A stretch of 64,000 bases of DNA, taken from assembly GCF_900102335.1 (NCBI RefSeq), contig NZ_FNBM01000004.1, forward strand, positions 1-64,000, given 5' to 3'. The stretch is from Phytopseudomonas seleniipraecipitans (lineage in GTDB: Bacteria > Pseudomonadota > Gammaproteobacteria > Pseudomonadales > Pseudomonadaceae). This document shows positions 35,286-47,791 of this stretch, piece by piece (position 1 is the stretch's first letter; each line of letters starts with the position of its first letter). A program made the position numbers and the translations under genes. The notes beneath the pieces are model-generated. The model had not been told where the DNA came from. It did not search any database and saw only the letters and a list, made by a program, of their open reading frames with translations.

Positions 35286-36313
35286 GGTTTGTCTCCTTCG
35301 GCGAATAGCCGATCGAACATTTCGGTGTTACGCGTGACGAAGCCGTCGCCCTCTCGGGTCACGAAAAACGCCGCGATATTAGCGCGGGTCGCGTATTCGA
35401 AGCCCTTTTCGGGGCCGAGCACCATCAGCAATGTAGACAACCCATCTGCCATCAAGGTCGATGTAGATGCGACCGTTACTGCCGCCAGCTTGTGCTGGAT
35501 AGGTGCAGCAGTCAGTGGGTCCAGTGTATGGGAATAGCGAACGCCCTGCTCTTCGAAATAGTTGCGGTAATCGCCGGACGTGGAAATACCGTAACCGTCG
35601 AGCTGCAGAATCCGTTGAATAGCGCGCGGACCGGAGCGAGGTATTTCCAATGCGATGCGCCATGGCTGGCCATCAGGCTTGATACCCGCCGCCTTCAGCT
35701 CTCCGGTTACCTCAACCAGATAACTGTCGACCCCCAATTCGATGAAGCGATCGATGACACGATCAACCGTGTAGCCGGCCGCGATGCTGTTGAAGTCCAA
35801 CTGAACGTCGCGGTCCTTGCAAAGCTGATCGCCTTCTACACGCAGGTACTGCATGCCAACACGCTGCAGCGTTTGCTGCACTGCGCCGGCATCCGGCACC
35901 TGACGCTGCCCATGACCTTTGGGGCCAAAGCCCCACAGATCGAGCAACGGTTCAAGGGTCAGGTCGAACGCACCGCCGCTGTCGCGGTTCAACTGCTGGC
36001 CAGCGTTTAACAGCGTGAATACACCCTCAGGCATGGTCATGCAGGTGCCGGCTGGCGAGTCGTTGAATTGCTCGACGAGCGAGTCACTGCGATAAGTGGA
36101 CACTTGCCTGTCCACCTCGGCGAAAATCGCCTCGGCTTCCAGCTTCAGCGTCCCCATATCCGGGCCGCCCTGCTTGTGCACGTATTTCACGGAGTAGGTA
36201 CTGCCCTGGGCAGGGCCACCAAACCCTTCGATACTTTCTGAAGCGTCACACCCCGCGAGCACGGCGATGAAACCGATGCATGCGAGGCGCGACAGGGTGA
36301 CAACTTTACTCAT
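35282..36313 (-). CDS. apbE: FAD:protein FMN transferase ApbE
   Basis: This 343-residue periplasmic lipoprotein has a signal peptide ending in the lipobox LAGC (Cys22). It attaches FMN covalently to Thr in NqrB and Nqr[10 protein letters not shown] near the N-terminus, and [16 protein letters not shown] and [10 protein letters not shown] in the catalytic part, are recognisable. It overlaps the nqrF stop by four bases, which ties it to NQR flavinylation. Confidence 0.95.
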   Translation of the reverse strand: MSKVVTLSRLACIGFIAVLAGCDASESIEGFGGPAQGSTYSVKYVHKQGGPDMGTLKLEAEAIFAEVDRQVSTYRSDSLVEQFNDSPAGTCMTMPEGVFTLLNAGQQLNRDSGGAFDLTLEPLLDLWGFGPKGHGQRQVPDAGAVQQTLQRVGMQYLRVEGDQLCKDRDVQLDFNSIAAGYTVDRVIDRFIELGVDSYLVEVTGELKAAGIKPDGQPWRIALEIPRSGPRAIQRILQLDGYGISTSGDYRNYFEEQGVRYSHTLDPLTAAPIQHKLAAVTVASTSTLMADGLSTLLMVLGPEKGFEYATRANIAAFFVTREGDGFVTRNTEMFDRLFAEGDKP

Positions 36314-37533
36314 CCGCCGAAGTCATCGAGGAGGATGTTCTCCTGCTCAACACCCAGGTCGGTCAGCATCTTGATGACGGCTGCGTTCATCATGGGCGGA
36401 CCGCACATGTAGAACTCGCAATCTTCCGGCGCCGGGTGGTCCTTCAGGTAGTTTTCATACAACACGTTGTGAATGAAACCCTTCAGGCCTGTCCAGTTGT
36501 CTTCCGGCTGAGGATCGGACAACGCCAGGTGCCACTGGAAGTTGGGGTTCTCCGCCTGCAGCTGATCGTACTCTTCCACGTAGAACGCCTCACGCATGGA
36601 GCGCGCGCCATACCAGAAGCTGATCTTGCGGGTTGATTTGAGACGCTTGAGCTGATCGAAGATGTGCGAGCGCATCGGCGCCATGCCGGCACCACCGCCG
36701 ATGAAGATCATCTCGGCGTCGGTATCCTTGGCGAAGAATTCACCGAAGGGACCGTAGACCGTGACCTTGTCGCCTGGCTTGAGACTGAACACCCAGGACG
36801 ACATCTGACCCGGCGGCAGATGATCCTTGCCCGGTGGCGGCGAGGCGATACGGATGTTGAACTTCACCAGGCCGACTTCTTCGGGATAGTTGGCCATCGA
36901 GTAGGCACGAATCACCGTCTCGTCGACTTTAGACACGTACTTCCACTGGTTGAACTTGTCCCAGTCGCCGCGATATTCCTCTTGAATATCGAAGTCCTTG
37001 TAATGCACTTCGTGCGGCGGGCATTCCAACTGTACGTAACCACCGGCACGGAAGTCGACGTTCTCGCCTTCTGGCAGCTTGAGCGTCAGCTCCTTGATGA
37101 AAGTGGCAACGTTCGGGTTGGACTCGACCGTGCACTCCCACTTCTTGACGCCGAAAACCTCTTCCGGCACTTCGATCTTCATGTCCTGCTTGACCGAAGC
37201 CTGGCAGGACAAACGCCAGCCCTCGCGGGCCTCGCGCTTGGTGAAGTGCGACTCTTCGGTGGAGAGCATCTCGCCACCGCCCTCTTCGATGATGCACTTG
37301 CACTGGGCGCAGGTACCGCCGCCACCGCAAGCCGAAGACAGGAAGATGTTGTTGGCAGCCAGGGTTTGCAGAAGCTTGCCGCCGGCCGGAACGGTGATGG
37401 TCTTTTCGCCGTTGATTTCTATGTTCACGTCACCGCTGGACACCAGCTTGGCACGCGCAGCCATGATGATCAGCACCAACGCCAGCACGATGCCGGTGAA
37501 CATGCCAATCGCAATGAAAACTTCGTAATTCAT
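36310..37533 (-). CDS. nqrF: Na+-NQR subunit F, NADH-oxidising 2Fe-2S/FAD subunit
   Basis: This 407-residue subunit has an N-terminal membrane span. The 2Fe-2S domain has Cys69, Cys75 and Cys78 in [12 protein letters not shown] plus Cys110. It is followed by FAD (RAYSMANYP) and NADH-binding ([12 protein letters not shown]) domains. It takes hydride from NADH and is the entry of the Na+ pump. Size is typical. It is 15 bases downstream of nqrE. Confidence 0.97.
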   Translation of the reverse strand: MNYEVFIAIGMFTGIVLALVLIIMAARAKLVSSGDVNIEINGEKTITVPAGGKLLQTLAANNIFLSSACGGGGTCAQCKCIIEEGGGEMLSTEESHFTKREAREGWRLSCQASVKQDMKIEVPEEVFGVKKWECTVESNPNVATFIKELTLKLPEGENVDFRAGGYVQLECPPHEVHYKDFDIQEEYRGDWDKFNQWKYVSKVDETVIRAYSMANYPEEVGLVKFNIRIASPPPGKDHLPPGQMSSWVFSLKPGDKVTVYGPFGEFFAKDTDAEMIFIGGGAGMAPMRSHIFDQLKRLKSTRKISFWYGARSMREAFYVEEYDQLQAENPNFQWHLALSDPQPEDNWTGLKGFIHNVLYENYLKDHPAPEDCEFYMCGPPMMNAAVIKMLTDLGVEQENILLDDFGG

Positions 37534-37548
37534 CCGTTCATCCCACCC

Positions 37549-38156
37549 TTAAAGCTGCACGCCGGAGAAGGACATGAAGCCCAGCGACATGAGACCGATG
37601 GTGATAAAAGTGATACCCAGGCCCTGCAAGCCGGCTGGTACGTCACTGTATTTGAGCTTCTCGCGGATACCGGCCAACGCTGCAATGGCAAGCGCCCACG
37701 ACACACCGGCGCCAACACCGTAAACGGTACTTTCGGCCAGGTTGTAGTCGCGTTCGACCATGAACAGGGAGCCGCCCATGATCGCGCAGTTCACGGTGAT
37801 CAGCGGGAGAAAGACGCCCAGCGCGTTGTAGAGCGCGGGTACGTATTTATCCAGCGTCATCTCGAGAATCTGCACGATGGCCGCGATCACGCCGATGAAC
37901 GTCAGCAGGCCAAGGAAGCTGAGGTCCACCTCCGGCAAGCCCGCCCACGCCAGCGCGCCTTCTTTCAGCAGGTTGGCGTAAATCAGATTATTGACCGGCA
38001 TGGTGATGCCGAGCACCACCACCACCGCGACACCCAGGCCGATGGCGGTTTCCACCTTTTTCGAGATGGCGATAAAGGTACACATGCCCAGAAAGAACGC
38101 CAGCGCCATGTTCTCGACGAACACCGCACGGACGAACAGGCTGATGTAGTGTTCCA

Positions 38157-38157
<1 letters not shown>
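37549..38157 (-). CDS. nqrE: Na+-NQR subunit E
   Basis: This 202-residue subunit has six membrane spans and carries iron-coordinating cysteines at the membrane centre with NqrD ([25 protein letters not shown]). The ATG overlaps the nqrD stop by one base. The order A-B-C-D-E-F is complete. Confidence 0.96.
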
Positions 38158-38825
<668 letters not shown>

Positions 38826-38826
38826 A

Positions 38827-39615
38827 TCAAGCCTCCCCTGCACGCAGGTTAGCGATAAACGGACCGAGACCATTCTGGCCGAGCCAGAACTTGAGCAAAT
38901 GATCGACGCCGTTGCCGGTAAGGGTAGCGCCTGCCAAGCCGTCAACCTGATGCACGGCATCCGGGCTTTGCGGGTTTACCCCACCTTTGACGACCTGTAC
39001 TGCGAGGTCACCGTCTTCGTCGTATATCTGCTTGCCAGGCCATTGCCCCGTCCACTTGGGATTGTCGACTTCGCCACCCAGCCCCGGCGTCTCGGCATGC
39101 TGATAGAAGCCCATGCCGACCACGGTATTGAGATCGCCTTGCAGTGCAATGAACCCATACAGGGTCGACCACAGGCCGTAGCCACGCACTGGCAATATCA
39201 CGGTATCGACCTGACCGTCCTTTTCCACCACATAAACGGTGGTGTAACGCTCCAGGCGGCGGATCGACGCGATGTCCTGAGCGGCAGGCAGTCGCTTGGA
39301 CAGTTGCGGATCCTTGGCGGCAGCCAGCGGATCGAAGGTCACCGGGTCGTACTCATCGGAGAACTTGCCCGTTTCCAGATCGACCAGGCGAGCCTTGATG
39401 GTGTCATCGAACATCGCCTTGACCTCGGCGCTCGGCATACCCGGATTGCCGAGCCCGGCAATCGCGAGAATGCTGCGCTGCTTGTCGAGCAGGCGGTTAT
39501 CCAGCTGCGTGGGTTTAAGCGCGACCGCAGCCCCCGCGACGAAAACCGAACAGACCAGGCACACCAGCAACGCGACGAGCAGCGTGCGAGCGGTGGATTC
39601 TTTTTGACTAGACAT
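38827..39615 (-). CDS. nqrC: Na+-NQR subunit C (covalent FMN)
   Basis: This 262-residue protein has one N-terminal membrane span and a periplasmic FMN domain. The flavin attachment site is GLAGATLT with Thr231, the target of ApbE in the same operon. The ATG at 39615 overlaps the nqrB 3' end by eight bases. Confidence 0.96.
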   Translation of the reverse strand: MSSQKESTARTLLVALLVCLVCSVFVAGAAVALKPTQLDNRLLDKQRSILAIAGLGNPGMPSAEVKAMFDDTIKARLVDLETGKFSDEYDPVTFDPLAAAKDPQLSKRLPAAQDIASIRRLERYTTVYVVEKDGQVDTVILPVRGYGLWSTLYGFIALQGDLNTVVGMGFYQHAETPGLGGEVDNPKWTGQWPGKQIYDEDGDLAVQVVKGGVNPQSPDAVHQVDGLAGATLTGNGVDHLLKFWLGQNGLGPFIANLRAGEA

Positions 39616-40819
39616 TGCGCGCCAGCCTCCGCTTGATGTTGGCCTGAATGACGAAGTGGTCAATCAGCGGTGCAAACAGGTTGGCAAACAGAATCGCCAG
39701 CATCATGCCTTCCGGGAAAGCCGGGTTGACGACACGAATCAGCACGACCATCACACCGATGAGAATGCCGTACAGCCATTTGCCGGTATTGGTCATCGAT
39801 GCCGAAACAGGATCGGTGACCATGAAGATCAAGCCAAATGCGAAACCGCCCATCACCAGGTGCCAGTACCAGGGCACGGCAAACATGGCGTTGGTTTCGG
39901 AGCCGATCATGTTGAACAGCAGCGACAGAGCGATCATGCCCGCCATGGTGCCAGCCACGATTCGCCAGGAGGCGATCTTGCTGCCGACCAGAATCAGGCC
40001 GCCGATCAGAATGGCCAGGGTACTGGTTTCACCGATGGAACCATGAATGGTACCGACGAACGCATCCATCCAGGTGATGCCCTGACCGACGACGCTTTCT
40101 ATACCACCCGACGCGGCAAGGCTCAGCGAAGTAGCGCCAGCATAGCCGTCCACTGCCGTCCACACGCCGTCACCGGAGAGCTGGGCGGGATAGGCGAAAA
40201 ACAGGAATGCCCGTCCGGTCAGTGCCGGATTGAGGAAGTTCTTGCCGGTGCCGCCGAACACTTCCTTGCCGATCACCACGCCGAAGCTGATGCCCAGGGC
40301 AACCTGCCACAGCGGAATGCTGGGCGGCAAAATCAGGGCGAACAGCACAGAGGTGACGAAGAAGCCTTCGTTCACTTCATGGCGACGGATGGAAGCGAAC
40401 AGCACTTCCCAGAAGCCGCCAACGATGAAAGCCGTCAGGTAAATCGGCAGGAAGTACGAAGCACCCTGAATAAAGTTGTCCCACAGGCTGTTCGGATCGA
40501 AACCCGCCATCGCGCCGATCAGGGAAAACCGCCAGCCTTCCTGGCTAGCCAGCAGGTCGGGGCTTTGCGCGAAAATCAGGTTGGCCTGATAGCCGGTGTT
40601 CCACATACCGAAGAACATCGCCGGGAAGGTGCACATCCACACCGTGATCATCATGCGCTTGAGGTCGAGACCGTCGCGCACGTGAGCGGTGGTTTTGGTC
40701 ACGCTGGCAGGACGATAGAAAAACGTGTCGACGGCTTCGTACAGGGCGTACCACTTTTCGTGTTTGCCGCCCTTCTCGAAGTTATGCTCGATCTTGTCGA
40801 GAAACGCTCGGATACCCAT
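39608..40819 (-). CDS. nqrB: Na+-NQR subunit B (covalent FMN, riboflavin)
   Basis: This 403-residue polytopic subunit has covalent FMN expected on Thr230 in GYAGATSLS. It also carries the quinone and Na+ translocation region. Family start [19 protein letters not shown] is present and the length is full. It begins two bases after the nqrA stop codon. Confidence 0.97.
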   Translation of the reverse strand: MGIRAFLDKIEHNFEKGGKHEKWYALYEAVDTFFYRPASVTKTTAHVRDGLDLKRMMITVWMCTFPAMFFGMWNTGYQANLIFAQSPDLLASQEGWRFSLIGAMAGFDPNSLWDNFIQGASYFLPIYLTAFIVGGFWEVLFASIRRHEVNEGFFVTSVLFALILPPSIPLWQVALGISFGVVIGKEVFGGTGKNFLNPALTGRAFLFFAYPAQLSGDGVWTAVDGYAGATSLSLAASGGIESVVGQGITWMDAFVGTIHGSIGETSTLAILIGGLILVGSKIASWRIVAGTMAGMIALSLLFNMIGSETNAMFAVPWYWHLVMGGFAFGLIFMVTDPVSASMTNTGKWLYGILIGVMVVLIRVVNPAFPEGMMLAILFANLFAPLIDHFVIQANIKRRLARNV

Positions 40820-40821
40820 GA

Positions 40822-42243
<1,422 letters not shown>

Positions 42244-42452
42244 TTATGGCGTGGCTGATACCGAACGCGGGTAAGAAATCGCCGTGATTATAAAGACGTG
42301 CGACAACATGGCGCCACCCAAGCGCTTGTTTTTTTGGCCTTTAGGTTACAGACCGCAACAAATGCCTGATGCCGAGTGCCGTAAAGCCGCGCTAATGGCA
42401 GGCCTGTAGCGCTAAGCGTCGCGCGCTCTCCGCAGCACGGACACCACGCAAA

Positions 42453-42482
42453 AAAAATGGGAGCCCTGAGGCTCCCATTTTT
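42453..42482. terminator. intrinsic terminator after gap
   Basis: AAAAATGGGAGCC (42453-42465) pairs with GGCTCCCATTTTT (42470-42482) around CTGA. The A-run on the plus strand gives a U-run on the minus strand, so it ends the GAPDH transcript 14 bases after its stop codon and insulates the nqr operon. Confidence 0.93.
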
Positions 42483-42496
42483 ATGCAGCGCTACGA

Positions 42497-43945
42497 TCAA
42501 CGTGGAAACGCCGGCGGGTTGACCCCAGCCATGTCTTCCATCACGCGAACCACCTGGCAGCTGTAGCCGAACTCGTTGTCGTACCAGACATACAGTACGA
42601 CGCGGTTGTCGTTGGCGATGGTGGCTTCAGCATCGACCACACCGGCATGGCGCGAGCCGACGAAGTCTGTGGAAACCACTTCCTGGGAACTGACGAAATC
42701 GATCTGCTTCTGCAGATCCGAATGCATGGCCATCTGGCGCAGGTACTCGTTGATTTCTTCGCGGCTGCAGGCCTTCTCCAGGTTCAGGTTGAGAATGGCC
42801 ATGGACACGTTCGGCGTCGGAACACGGATCGCATTGCCGGTCAGCTTGCCCTTGAGAACCGGCAGCGCCTTGGCAGCTGCAGTGGCCGCACCAGTTTCAG
42901 TGATGACCATGTTCAGCGCGGCGCTACGGCCACGACGGCTGCCTTTATGGAAGTTATCGATCAGATTCTGGTCGTTGGTGTACGAGTGAACCGTTTCGAC
43001 GTGACCATTGACGATGCCGTACTTGTCGTTGACCGCCTTGAGCACCGGCACGATGGCGTTGGTGGTGCACGACGCGGCTGAAACGATCTTGTCCTCGGCA
43101 GTGATTTCGCCGTGGTTGATGCCATGCACGATGTTCTTCAAGGCGCCCTTGCCCGGCGCAGTCAGCACAACGCGGTCGATGCCCGGGCACTTGAGGTGCT
43201 GACCGAGGCCTTCGGCGTCGCGCCATACGCCGGTGTTGTCGACCAGCAGCGCATCCTTGATGCCGTACTGGGTGTAGTCGATAGCCGACGGGTCCTTGGC
43301 ATAGATCACCTGGATCAGGTTGCCGTTGGCGGTCAGGGTGCTGTTTTCTTCGTCGATGGTGATGGTGCCATCAAACTTGCCATGCACCGAGTCACGGCGC
43401 AGCAGGCTGGCACGCTTGACCAGATCATTCTCGGCGCCTTTGCGCACCACAATGGCACGCAGGCGCAGGCCGTCGCCACCACCGGTGTGCTCGATCAGGA
43501 TACGCGCCAGCAGACGGCCAATGCGACCGAAGCCATAAAGGACGACATCGGTGCCTTTGCGCGGCGAGGCGTTCTGCTGACCAGCAACATCGGCCAGCTC
43601 GTCCTTGACGAACTGCTCGATGCTGCGGCCCTGCCCTTCGGCCTTGAACTTGCCGACCATCTTGCCGAGGTCGACGGACGCTGCACCCAGCTTGAGCTCG
43701 CTCATGGCCTTGAGCACGGCGTAAGAATCGTGAACGGCCAGGCCATTCTCGTCAGCCTGACGGTGACGGGCGAAGCGGTGCGCCTTGAGGATCTCGATGA
43801 CCGAGCGGTTGATCAGGCTGCGGCCGTGGATCGACAGCACCACATTGTTGTTGCGGTACAGCTGACCAATCAGCGGAATCATCGCCTCGGCGAGGGCTTC
43901 ACGGTCAATCCATTCACCAAGACACTGGTCGGGCTTCTGAGTCAC
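42497..43945 (-). CDS. gap: long-form glyceraldehyde-3-phosphate dehydrogenase
   Basis: This 482-residue enzyme has the GAPDH Rossmann start VVLYGFGRIGRLLARIL only at about residue 135. It has catalytic Cys293 in SAASCTTNAIVP, and a C-terminal domain with WYDNEFGYSCQVVR. The extra N-terminal 130 residues (about) are helical and characteristic of this Pseudomonas form; their role is unknown. The start was set to GTG at 43945 because GGAAGG lies seven bases before it; the ATG five codons upstream has no ribosome site. It is divergent from mfd. Confidence 0.92.
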   Translation of the reverse strand: MTQKPDQCLGEWIDREALAEAMIPLIGQLYRNNNVVLSIHGRSLINRSVIEILKAHRFARHRQADENGLAVHDSYAVLKAMSELKLGAASVDLGKMVGKFKAEGQGRSIEQFVKDELADVAGQQNASPRKGTDVVLYGFGRIGRLLARILIEHTGGGDGLRLRAIVVRKGAENDLVKRASLLRRDSVHGKFDGTITIDEENSTLTANGNLIQVIYAKDPSAIDYTQYGIKDALLVDNTGVWRDAEGLGQHLKCPGIDRVVLTAPGKGALKNIVHGINHGEITAEDKIVSAASCTTNAIVPVLKAVNDKYGIVNGHVETVHSYTNDQNLIDNFHKGSRRGRSAALNMVITETGAATAAAKALPVLKGKLTGNAIRVPTPNVSMAILNLNLEKACSREEINEYLRQMAMHSDLQKQIDFVSSQEVVSTDFVGSRHAGVVDAEATIANDNRVVLYVWYDNEFGYSCQVVRVMEDMAGVNPPAFPR

Positions 43946-44096
43946 GGCAATACCTTCCACATGTAGGGGCTGAAAAAAGGGGCTACATTATGACGACACA
44001 GGGATTAGTCGGCAATCTGCAGCGGTCGAAACACTGACAGCCATCCTTGCGGATAGTTACAATCAAGGGCCAAACGTTACCAATCGCGAGCCACCT

Positions 44097-47000
44097 GTGC
44101 CTGTACTGCGTCTGCCGTCCTTGCCGGCCACCGCCGGCAAACAACACTGGGGCAATCTGCCCGGTGCCGCGCTGAGCCTGGCTGTAGCCGAGGCCGCCAG
44201 CAACGCCAAACGTTTCACCCTGCTGCTCACCGCTGACAGCCAGAGCGCCGAGCGCCTGGAGCAGGAGCTGAGCTTCTTCGCGCCGGATCTGCCAGTGCTG
44301 CATTTCCCAGACTGGGAAACCCTGCCGTACGACCTGTTCTCGCCGCATCAGGACATCATTTCCCAGCGCATTTCCGCACTGTATCGCCTGCCCGAGCTCA
44401 AGCACGGCGTATTGGTAGTGCCCATCACCACGGCGCTCCATCGCCTGGCACCCAAGCGCTTTCTGCTGGGTGGCAGCCTGGTGCTGGACATTGGTCAGCG
44501 CATCGACGTCAACGACATGCGTTCGCGCCTGGAAGCTTCCGGCTATCGCTATGTCGACACGGTCTACGAGCACGGCGAATTCACCGTTCGTGGCGCGCTG
44601 ATCGACCTGTTTCCGATGGGTAGCAAGCAGCCGTTTCGCATCGACCTGTTCGATGACGAGATCGAAACGCTGCGCACCTTCGACCCCGAGACCCAACGCT
44701 CGATCGACAAGGTCGAGTCGATCAAGCTGCTGCCGGCACGCGAGTTCCCGCTGGAGAAGAAAGCCGTCACCGATTTCCGCGGCCGCTTTCGCGAGCGCTT
44801 CGATGTCGATTTCCGTCGCTGCCCGATCTATCAGGACCTCTCCACCGGCATCACTCCGGCTGGCATCGAGTACTACCTGCCGCTGTTTTTCGAAGAAACT
44901 GCCACGCTTTTCGATTACCTGCCCCAGGACACTCAGGTGTTCTCGCTGCCCGGGATCGAAAAGGCCGCCGAGCAGTTCTGGACGGATGCGCGAAATCGCT
45001 ATGAAGAACGCCGCGTCGATCCCGAGCGCCCGCTGCTGCCACCGACCGACATCTTCCTGCCGGTCGAGGACTGCTTCGCCCGCCTGAAAGATTGGCCGCG
45101 CGTTGTAGTGAGCGCTGACGATGTCGAGCCAGGCGTTGGCCGCACCCGTTTCGAGGCCAGCGCCCTGCCCGACCTGGCCATCCAGGCGAAAACCAGCGAG
45201 CCGCTGGCCGCGCTGCGCCGCTTCATCGAAGAATACCCGGGCCGTGTGCTGTTCTGCGCCGAATCCGCTGGGCGTCGTGAAGTGCTCCTGGAGCTGCTTG
45301 CGCGCCTCAAGCTCAAGCCGAAGGAAGTCGACGGCTGGCCACAGTTCTGCGCCAGCAAGGAGCGCCTGGGCATTACCATTGCGCCGCTCGATGAAGGCTT
45401 GCAGCTGGAAAACATAGCGCTGATCGCGGAAAGCCCGCTGTTCGGCCAGCGCGTGATGCAGCGCCGTCGTCGCGAGAAAACCCGTGATGGCGGTGACAAT
45501 GTGATCAAGAACCTCACCGAGCTGCGCGAAGGCGCGCCGGTGGTGCATATAGATCATGGCGTGGGACGCTACCTGGGCCTGGTGACGATGGAGTTCGATG
45601 GCCAGGCTGCCGAGTTCCTCGCGCTGATGTATGCCGAGGAAGCCAAGCTGTATGTACCTGTCGCCAGCCTGCACCTGATTGCCCGCTACACCGGCAGCGA
45701 CGACGCTCTCGCCCCGCTGCACCGCCTCGGCTCGGAAGTCTGGCAGAAGGCCAAACGCAAGGCGGCCGAACAGGTGCGCGATGTTGCCGCCGAGCTGCTC
45801 GACATCTATGCGCGCCGCGCCGCGCGCGAAGGCTATGCCTTCAACGACCCGAAAGCCGATTACGAAACCTTCAGCGCCGGCTTCCCGTTCGAAGAAACCC
45901 CCGATCAGCAGAGCGCCATCGAGGCAGTGCGCGACGACATGCTCGCGCCCAAGCCGATGGATCGCCTGGTGTGCGGCGACGTCGGCTTCGGCAAGACCGA
46001 GGTGGCCATGCGCGCAGCCTTCATCGCCGTACATGGCGGTCGCCAGGTCGCGATCCTGGTGCCCACCACGCTGCTCGCCCAGCAGCACTACAACAGCTTC
46101 CGAGACCGCTTCGCCGACTGGCCGGTAACGGTGGAAGTGATGAGCCGCTTCAAGAGCGCCAAGGAAGTCAGCGCCGCCATCGAGCAACTGGCCGAAGGCA
46201 AGATCGACATCATCATCGGCACCCACAAGCTGCTGCAGGATGACGTCAAGATCAAGAACCTGGGCCTGGTTATCATCGACGAAGAACACCGCTTCGGCGT
46301 ACGCCAGAAGGAAGCGCTCAAGGCACTGCGCAGCGAGGTGGACATTCTCACCCTCACCGCCACGCCGATTCCGCGCACGCTGAACATGGCTGTCGCCGGT
46401 ATGCGCGACCTGTCGATCATCGCCACACCGCCCGCGCGCCGCCTGTCGGTGCGCACCTTTGTCATGGAGCAGAACAAGCCGACCATCAAGGAGGCGCTGC
46501 TGCGCGAGCTGCTGCGCGGTGGCCAGGTCTATTACCTGCACAACGACGTGAAGAGCATCGAGAAGTGCGCGGCGGACCTCGCTGAACTGGTGCCCGAAGC
46601 ACGTATCGGCATCGGCCACGGGCAGATGCATGAGCGCGAGCTGGAACAGGTGATGGGCGACTTCTACCACAAGCGCTTCAACGTGCTGATCGCCTCGACC
46701 ATCATCGAGACCGGTATCGACGTTCCGAGCGCCAATACCATCATCATTGAGCGCGCCGACAAATTCGGCCTCGCCCAGCTGCACCAGCTGCGCGGCCGTG
46801 TCGGACGCAGCCACCACCAGGCCTACGCCTACCTGCTGACACCACCGCGCAAGCAAATGACCGACGACGCGCAGAAACGCCTCGAAGCCATCGCCAACGC
46901 CCAGGATCTGGGTGCCGGCTTCGTACTCGCCACCCACGACCTGGAAATCCGCGGCGCTGGCGAGCTGCTCGGCGACGGCCAGAGCGGGCAGATTCAAGCG

Positions 47001-47540
47001 GTCGGTTTCACTCTCTATATGGAGATGCTCGAGCGCGCGGTCAAATCGATCCGCAAGGGCGAGCAGCCGAACCTCGACCAGCCGCTGGGCGGCGGCCCGG
47101 AAATCAACCTGCGCGTCCCGGCACTGATTCCCGAGGACTATCTGCCCGACGTGCATGCGCGCCTGATCCTCTACAAGCGCATCGCCAACGCGGTCGACGA
47201 GGATGGCTTGAAAGAGCTGCAAGTGGAAATGATCGACCGCTTCGGCCTGCTGCCCGAGCCGGCCAAGCACCTGGTGCGCATCACCTTGCTCAAGCTGCAG
47301 GCCGAGCGGCTGGGCATCAAGAAGATCGATGCCGGCCCACAAGGCGGGCGCATCGAGTTCGCGGCGGAAACACCGGTCGATCCACTGACGCTGATCAAGC
47401 TGATCCAGAGCGCACCGAGCCGCTACAAGTTCGAAGGCGCCACGCTGTTCCGCTTCTCGGTGCCGATGGAACGCCCCGAAGAGCGCTTCAACACCTTGGA
47501 AGCGCTACTCGAGCGATTGTTGGCGACGGTCAAGAGCTGA
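44097..47540 (+). CDS. mfd: transcription-repair coupling factor Mfd
   Basis: This 1147-residue ATP-dependent translocase displaces stalled RNA polymerase and recruits UvrA. Domains in order: UvrB-homology region (1-330), RNA-polymerase interacting domain with HIDHGVGRYLGL (about 480-545), helicase motor with CGDVGFGKTEVAMRA (Walker A), DEEHRFG (motif II) and QLRGRVGRS (motif VI), and a C-terminal TRCF domain. The start is GTG at 44097, in line with the family start xPVLRLPxLP. Full length. Confidence 0.97.
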   Translation: MPVLRLPSLPATAGKQHWGNLPGAALSLAVAEAASNAKRFTLLLTADSQSAERLEQELSFFAPDLPVLHFPDWETLPYDLFSPHQDIISQRISALYRLPELKHGVLVVPITTALHRLAPKRFLLGGSLVLDIGQRIDVNDMRSRLEASGYRYVDTVYEHGEFTVRGALIDLFPMGSKQPFRIDLFDDEIETLRTFDPETQRSIDKVESIKLLPAREFPLEKKAVTDFRGRFRERFDVDFRRCPIYQDLSTGITPAGIEYYLPLFFEETATLFDYLPQDTQVFSLPGIEKAAEQFWTDARNRYEERRVDPERPLLPPTDIFLPVEDCFARLKDWPRVVVSADDVEPGVGRTRFEASALPDLAIQAKTSEPLAALRRFIEEYPGRVLFCAESAGRREVLLELLARLKLKPKEVDGWPQFCASKERLGITIAPLDEGLQLENIALIAESPLFGQRVMQRRRREKTRDGGDNVIKNLTELREGAPVVHIDHGVGRYLGLVTMEFDGQAAEFLALMYAEEAKLYVPVASLHLIARYTGSDDALAPLHRLGSEVWQKAKRKAAEQVRDVAAELLDIYARRAAREGYAFNDPKADYETFSAGFPFEETPDQQSAIEAVRDDMLAPKPMDRLVCGDVGFGKTEVAMRAAFIAVHGGRQVAILVPTTLLAQQHYNSFRDRFADWPVTVEVMSRFKSAKEVSAAIEQLAEGKIDIIIGTHKLLQDDVKIKNLGLVIIDEEHRFGVRQKEALKALRSEVDILTLTATPIPRTLNMAVAGMRDLSIIATPPARRLSVRTFVMEQNKPTIKEALLRELLRGGQVYYLHNDVKSIEKCAADLAELVPEARIGIGHGQMHERELEQVMGDFYHKRFNVLIASTIIETGIDVPSANTIIIERADKFGLAQLHQLRGRVGRSHHQAYAYLLTPPRKQMTDDAQKRLEAIANAQDLGAGFVLATHDLEIRGAGELLGDGQSGQIQAVGFTLYMEMLERAVKSIRKGEQPNLDQPLGGGPEINLRVPALIPEDYLPDVHARLILYKRIANAVDEDGLKELQVEMIDRFGLLPEPAKHLVRITLLKLQAERLGIKKIDAGPQGGRIEFAAETPVDPLTLIKLIQSAPSRYKFEGATLFRFSVPMERPEERFNTLEALLERLLATVKS

Positions 47541-47576
47541 AAACGATCAGGGCCGCTTATGCGGCCCTGATCGTTT
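47541..47576 (+). terminator. strong hairpin after mfd
   Basis: AAACGATCAGGGCCGC (47541-47556) pairs perfectly over 16 bases with GCGGCCCTGATCGTTT (47561-47576) around TTAT, starting directly after the mfd stop. Only a short T-run follows (TTTATAG), so it may stabilise the 3' end as much as terminate. Confidence 0.8.
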
Positions 47577-47655
47577 ATAGCGTGGCCCTGGCGGACCGAT
47601 ACGCCGAGCCTGCTTGCTGCCCTATATCGGCCGCTACAAGGCAAAAGCGGCCTGT

Positions 47656-47732
47656 CGTAGGGTGGACGACGCCTCATCCGTCCACCGCTCTGCGATCGCA
47701 TGGTGGATGAAAAGAGCGTCATCCACCCTACG
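47656..47732. repeat. repeat family B, well-formed palindrome between mfd and nagZ
   Basis: CGTAGGGTGGA (47656-47666) is exactly complementary to TCCACCCTACG (47722-47732), enclosing TCATCCGTCCACC and ATGGTGGATGA segments that also pair. The family core occurs at 6633 and 17125, with a relic at 14132. The 251-base mfd-nagZ spacer contains this and the mfd hairpin but no gene. Confidence 0.85.
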
Positions 47733-47791
47733 TCTGCTTGCGCCACTTTGCAGTCAGCCCGGTAAGACCAGACAACCGCTCTCCTCTCGCC

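Noticed and set aside
43983..47342. Minus-strand open frame of 1119 codons opposite mfd
   Set aside because: Same reason; it mirrors the mfd coding sequence and has no domain motifs.
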